In this document: positions 62,837 through 64,000 of the stretch, one piece after another
Numbering within the stretch: position 1 is the first letter of the stretch
How the letters are laid out: the number at the start of each line of letters is the position of its first letter
Assembly: GCA_963733945.1 (NCBI GenBank)
Contig: CAVTFD010000021.1
Coordinates: 62,001-126,000 of the forward strand
Source: AP-15 sp963733945
GTDB taxonomy: Bacteria; Pseudomonadota; Alphaproteobacteria; ATCC43930; CGMCC-115725
Direction: 5' to 3'
Length of the DNA: 64,000 nt
Notes under the pieces: model-generated
The model's database searches: none
What the model saw: only the letters and a program-made list of their open reading frames with translations
Told to the model about the DNA's origin: nothing
Made by a program: the position numbers and the translations under genes

Positions 62837-63652
62837 ATGCCCGCACCGATCTTGACCGCCGACAGCATCACCCGAATTGGCGCCGAAGCGAAGGGCGCGG
62901 TCGTCGTCAACGGCTCGCATGGCGGCCTCTACGCCGCTTATCTCGCGGCCAAGCTCGGGGTCGCGGCGGTGATCTTCAACGACGCCGGGGACGGGCGCGA
63001 CCATGCGGGCATCGCCGGGCTCGATTATCTTGCGGCAGCGGGCATCCCCGCCGCCGCGGTCGGGCATATGACGGCGCGGATTGGCGACGGCGCCGACATG
63101 ATCGCGCGAGGGGTCGTTACCCATGCGAACGCGCCGGCGGCGGCGCTCGGCTGCCACGCGGGCGCCGCCTGCCGAGAGGCGGCTGAGGCTTTGCAATCGG
63201 TCATCCCGGCTATGCGCGAGCCGCCGCCTGCGCTGGAGTCGGCGTTTTTGCTGATACCTGAGCCGCCGGCAGTATGGGCGCTCGACTCGGCCTCGGCGGT
63301 CGGCCCCGAGCATGTCGGAACCATTGTCGTCACCGGGTCGCATGGCGGGTTGTTGGGTGGCAGGCCCGAGACCGCGCTCAAATACGATGCGCGCGCCGCT
63401 CTATATAACGACGCCGGGATCGGCATCGACGAGGCCGGGGTCACCCGGCTCCCGGCGCTCGACGCCCGCGGAATCTTCGCCGCCACGGTCACCGCCGCGA
63501 GCGCCCGCATCGGCGACGCCCGCTCGACTTTTGAGGATGGTATCCTATCGCGTGTCAACGCGCACGCCGCCGGGCTCGGCATCGTTCCGGGCATAAGCGC
63601 GCGCGAGTTTGTCGAAACAATCCGCCGCGTCGCGGCCGATCGGGAGAAATAG
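62837..63652 (+). CDS. Unknown protein with tandem duplicated domain
   Basis: This 271-residue protein is built of two related halves: residues ~20-105 and ~160-248. Each contains G-SHGG, a hydrophobic strand ending in FNDAG or YNDAG, then ARIGD and NA-x2-AA-x-LG (GARVVTHANAPAAALG / GILSRVNAHAAGLG). The second half ends with GIVPGISAREFVE. I do not recognise the family. The start at 62837 follows CGAGGCG. Its stop is two bases before a TPP-enzyme gene, so the two are an operon and the unknown protein may be a partner or downstream enzyme in the same path. Confidence 0.8.
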   Translation: MPAPILTADSITRIGAEAKGAVVVNGSHGGLYAAYLAAKLGVAAVIFNDAGDGRDHAGIAGLDYLAAAGIPAAAVGHMTARIGDGADMIARGVVTHANAPAAALGCHAGAACREAAEALQSVIPAMREPPPALESAFLLIPEPPAVWALDSASAVGPEHVGTIVVTGSHGGLLGGRPETALKYDARAALYNDAGIGIDEAGVTRLPALDARGIFAATVTAASARIGDARSTFEDGILSRVNAHAAGLGIVPGISAREFVETIRRVAADREK

Positions 63653-63654
63653 GC

Positions 63655-64000
63655 ATGAGCGAAGCCAACCGCGTCAGCAACCGCCCCTCCGGCCGCATGA
63701 GCGGCGGCCGCGCTATGGCCGAGATGCTGAGGCTCGCCGAGGCCGGGCCGATGTTCGGCATGGGTGGGTTTCAGCTGTTGCCGTTCTACGACGCGCTGGC
63801 CCAGCTCGGCATGCGGCATTTTCTGATCAACGACGAGCGCTGCGGCGCCTTTGCCGCCGAGGCCTATGCGCGGGTCACCAACCGTCCGGGGATCTGCGAC
63901 GGCACGCTCGGGCCGGGCGCCACCAACCTCGTGACCGGGCTGATCGAAGGGCTGAACGCGGGCACCCCGATGATCGCTTTTGCCGGCGACACCAATCGCG
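63655..64000 (+). CDS. TPP-binding enzyme (acetolactate synthase-like), 3'-truncated by window end
   Basis: The first 115 residues of a thiamine-diphosphate enzyme are visible. FLINDERCGAFAAEAYARVTNRPGICDGTLGPGATNLVTGLIEGLNAGTPMIAFAGD covers the N-terminal TPP domain, with the cofactor-activating Glu in NDERCG and GPGATN after it. This is the acetolactate synthase/oxalyl-CoA decarboxylase type fold. The product cannot be assigned without the rest. It directly follows the duplicated-domain gene and is probably cotranscribed. Confidence 0.85.
   Translation, partial: MSEANRVSNRPSGRMSGGRAMAEMLRLAEAGPMFGMGGFQLLPFYDALAQLGMRHFLINDERCGAFAAEAYARVTNRPGICDGTLGPGATNLVTGLIEGLNAGTPMIAFAGDTNR

Overview
The window is about 64 kb of high-GC DNA, densely coded on both strands, with no rRNA, tRNA or CRISPR array that I can see. 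A phasin gene with a PhaR-type operator, a PagL-like lipid A deacylase, an IalB-like exported protein, DUF2165, many flavin monooxygenases, acyl-CoA dehydrogenases and SDRs, a Rieske oxygenase and a haloalkane dehalogenase together suggest a metabolically versatile soil or water alphaproteobacterium (Hyphomicrobiales or Rhodospirillales type). This placement is inferred from gene content, not from a marker gene.

Layout. 1-5.2 kb: housekeeping and catabolic genes (proline iminopeptidase end, lipid A deacylase, pterin carbinolamine dehydratase, zincin, uracil-DNA glycosylase, an acyl-CoA dehydrogenase broken by three single-base shifts). 5.2-8.05 kb: an accessory patch with a PEP-CTERM protein, a GH16-like secreted protein and copy A of a clustered TTCCCGG repeat. 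8.06-21.7 kb: catabolism (MetE-like enzyme, VOC proteins, Rieske oxygenase, exported deaminase, ferritin-like protein, DszC/HsaA-like flavoenzyme, N-formylglutamate amidohydrolase with a glutamine synthetase-like gene, PfkB kinase, haloalkane dehalogenase). 21.7-30 kb and 44.7-47 kb: surface polysaccharide genes (GT9 transferase, sugar epimerase, wecC-wecB, galU, phosphomannomutase). 30-43.9 kb: stress and redox genes (cupin, Usp, luciferase-like monooxygenases, cupredoxin, SDRs, aldo/keto reductase, class III cyclase with TPRs, S10 peptidase, SpoU methylase). 44-53.7 kb: DTW protein, a SPOR-tailed PBP, phasin, an orphan molybdenum hydroxylase subunit and a CoA-binding/O-acetylhomoserine sulfhydrylase fusion. 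53.9-60.1 kb: a defence island with a MntA-HepT pair and a tight three-gene restriction-modification-like operon (small N6-MTase-like protein, Eco57I-type MTase, GIY-YIG/SF2 helicase), bordered by a BIME-like palindrome and copy B of the TTCCCGG repeat. 60.1-64 kb: peroxiredoxin, Sfp-type PPTase, another luciferase-like monooxygenase, and a two-gene unit of an unknown duplicated-domain protein and a TPP enzyme cut by the window end.

The most unusual signals are: (1) two diverged copies of the same multi-palindrome repeat, each beside an accessory module 52 kb apart; (2) the compact GIY-YIG-helicase/two-methylase operon; (3) the toxin-antitoxin pair lying between a CoA-binding gene and a truncated duplicate of its 5' end, with the same CCCCGGG-N5-CCCGGGG palindrome in both; (4) several enzymes that have lost a canonical catalytic residue; and (5) repeated single-base, mostly +1 frameshifts in otherwise well-conserved genes, which may be sequence errors or real decay.
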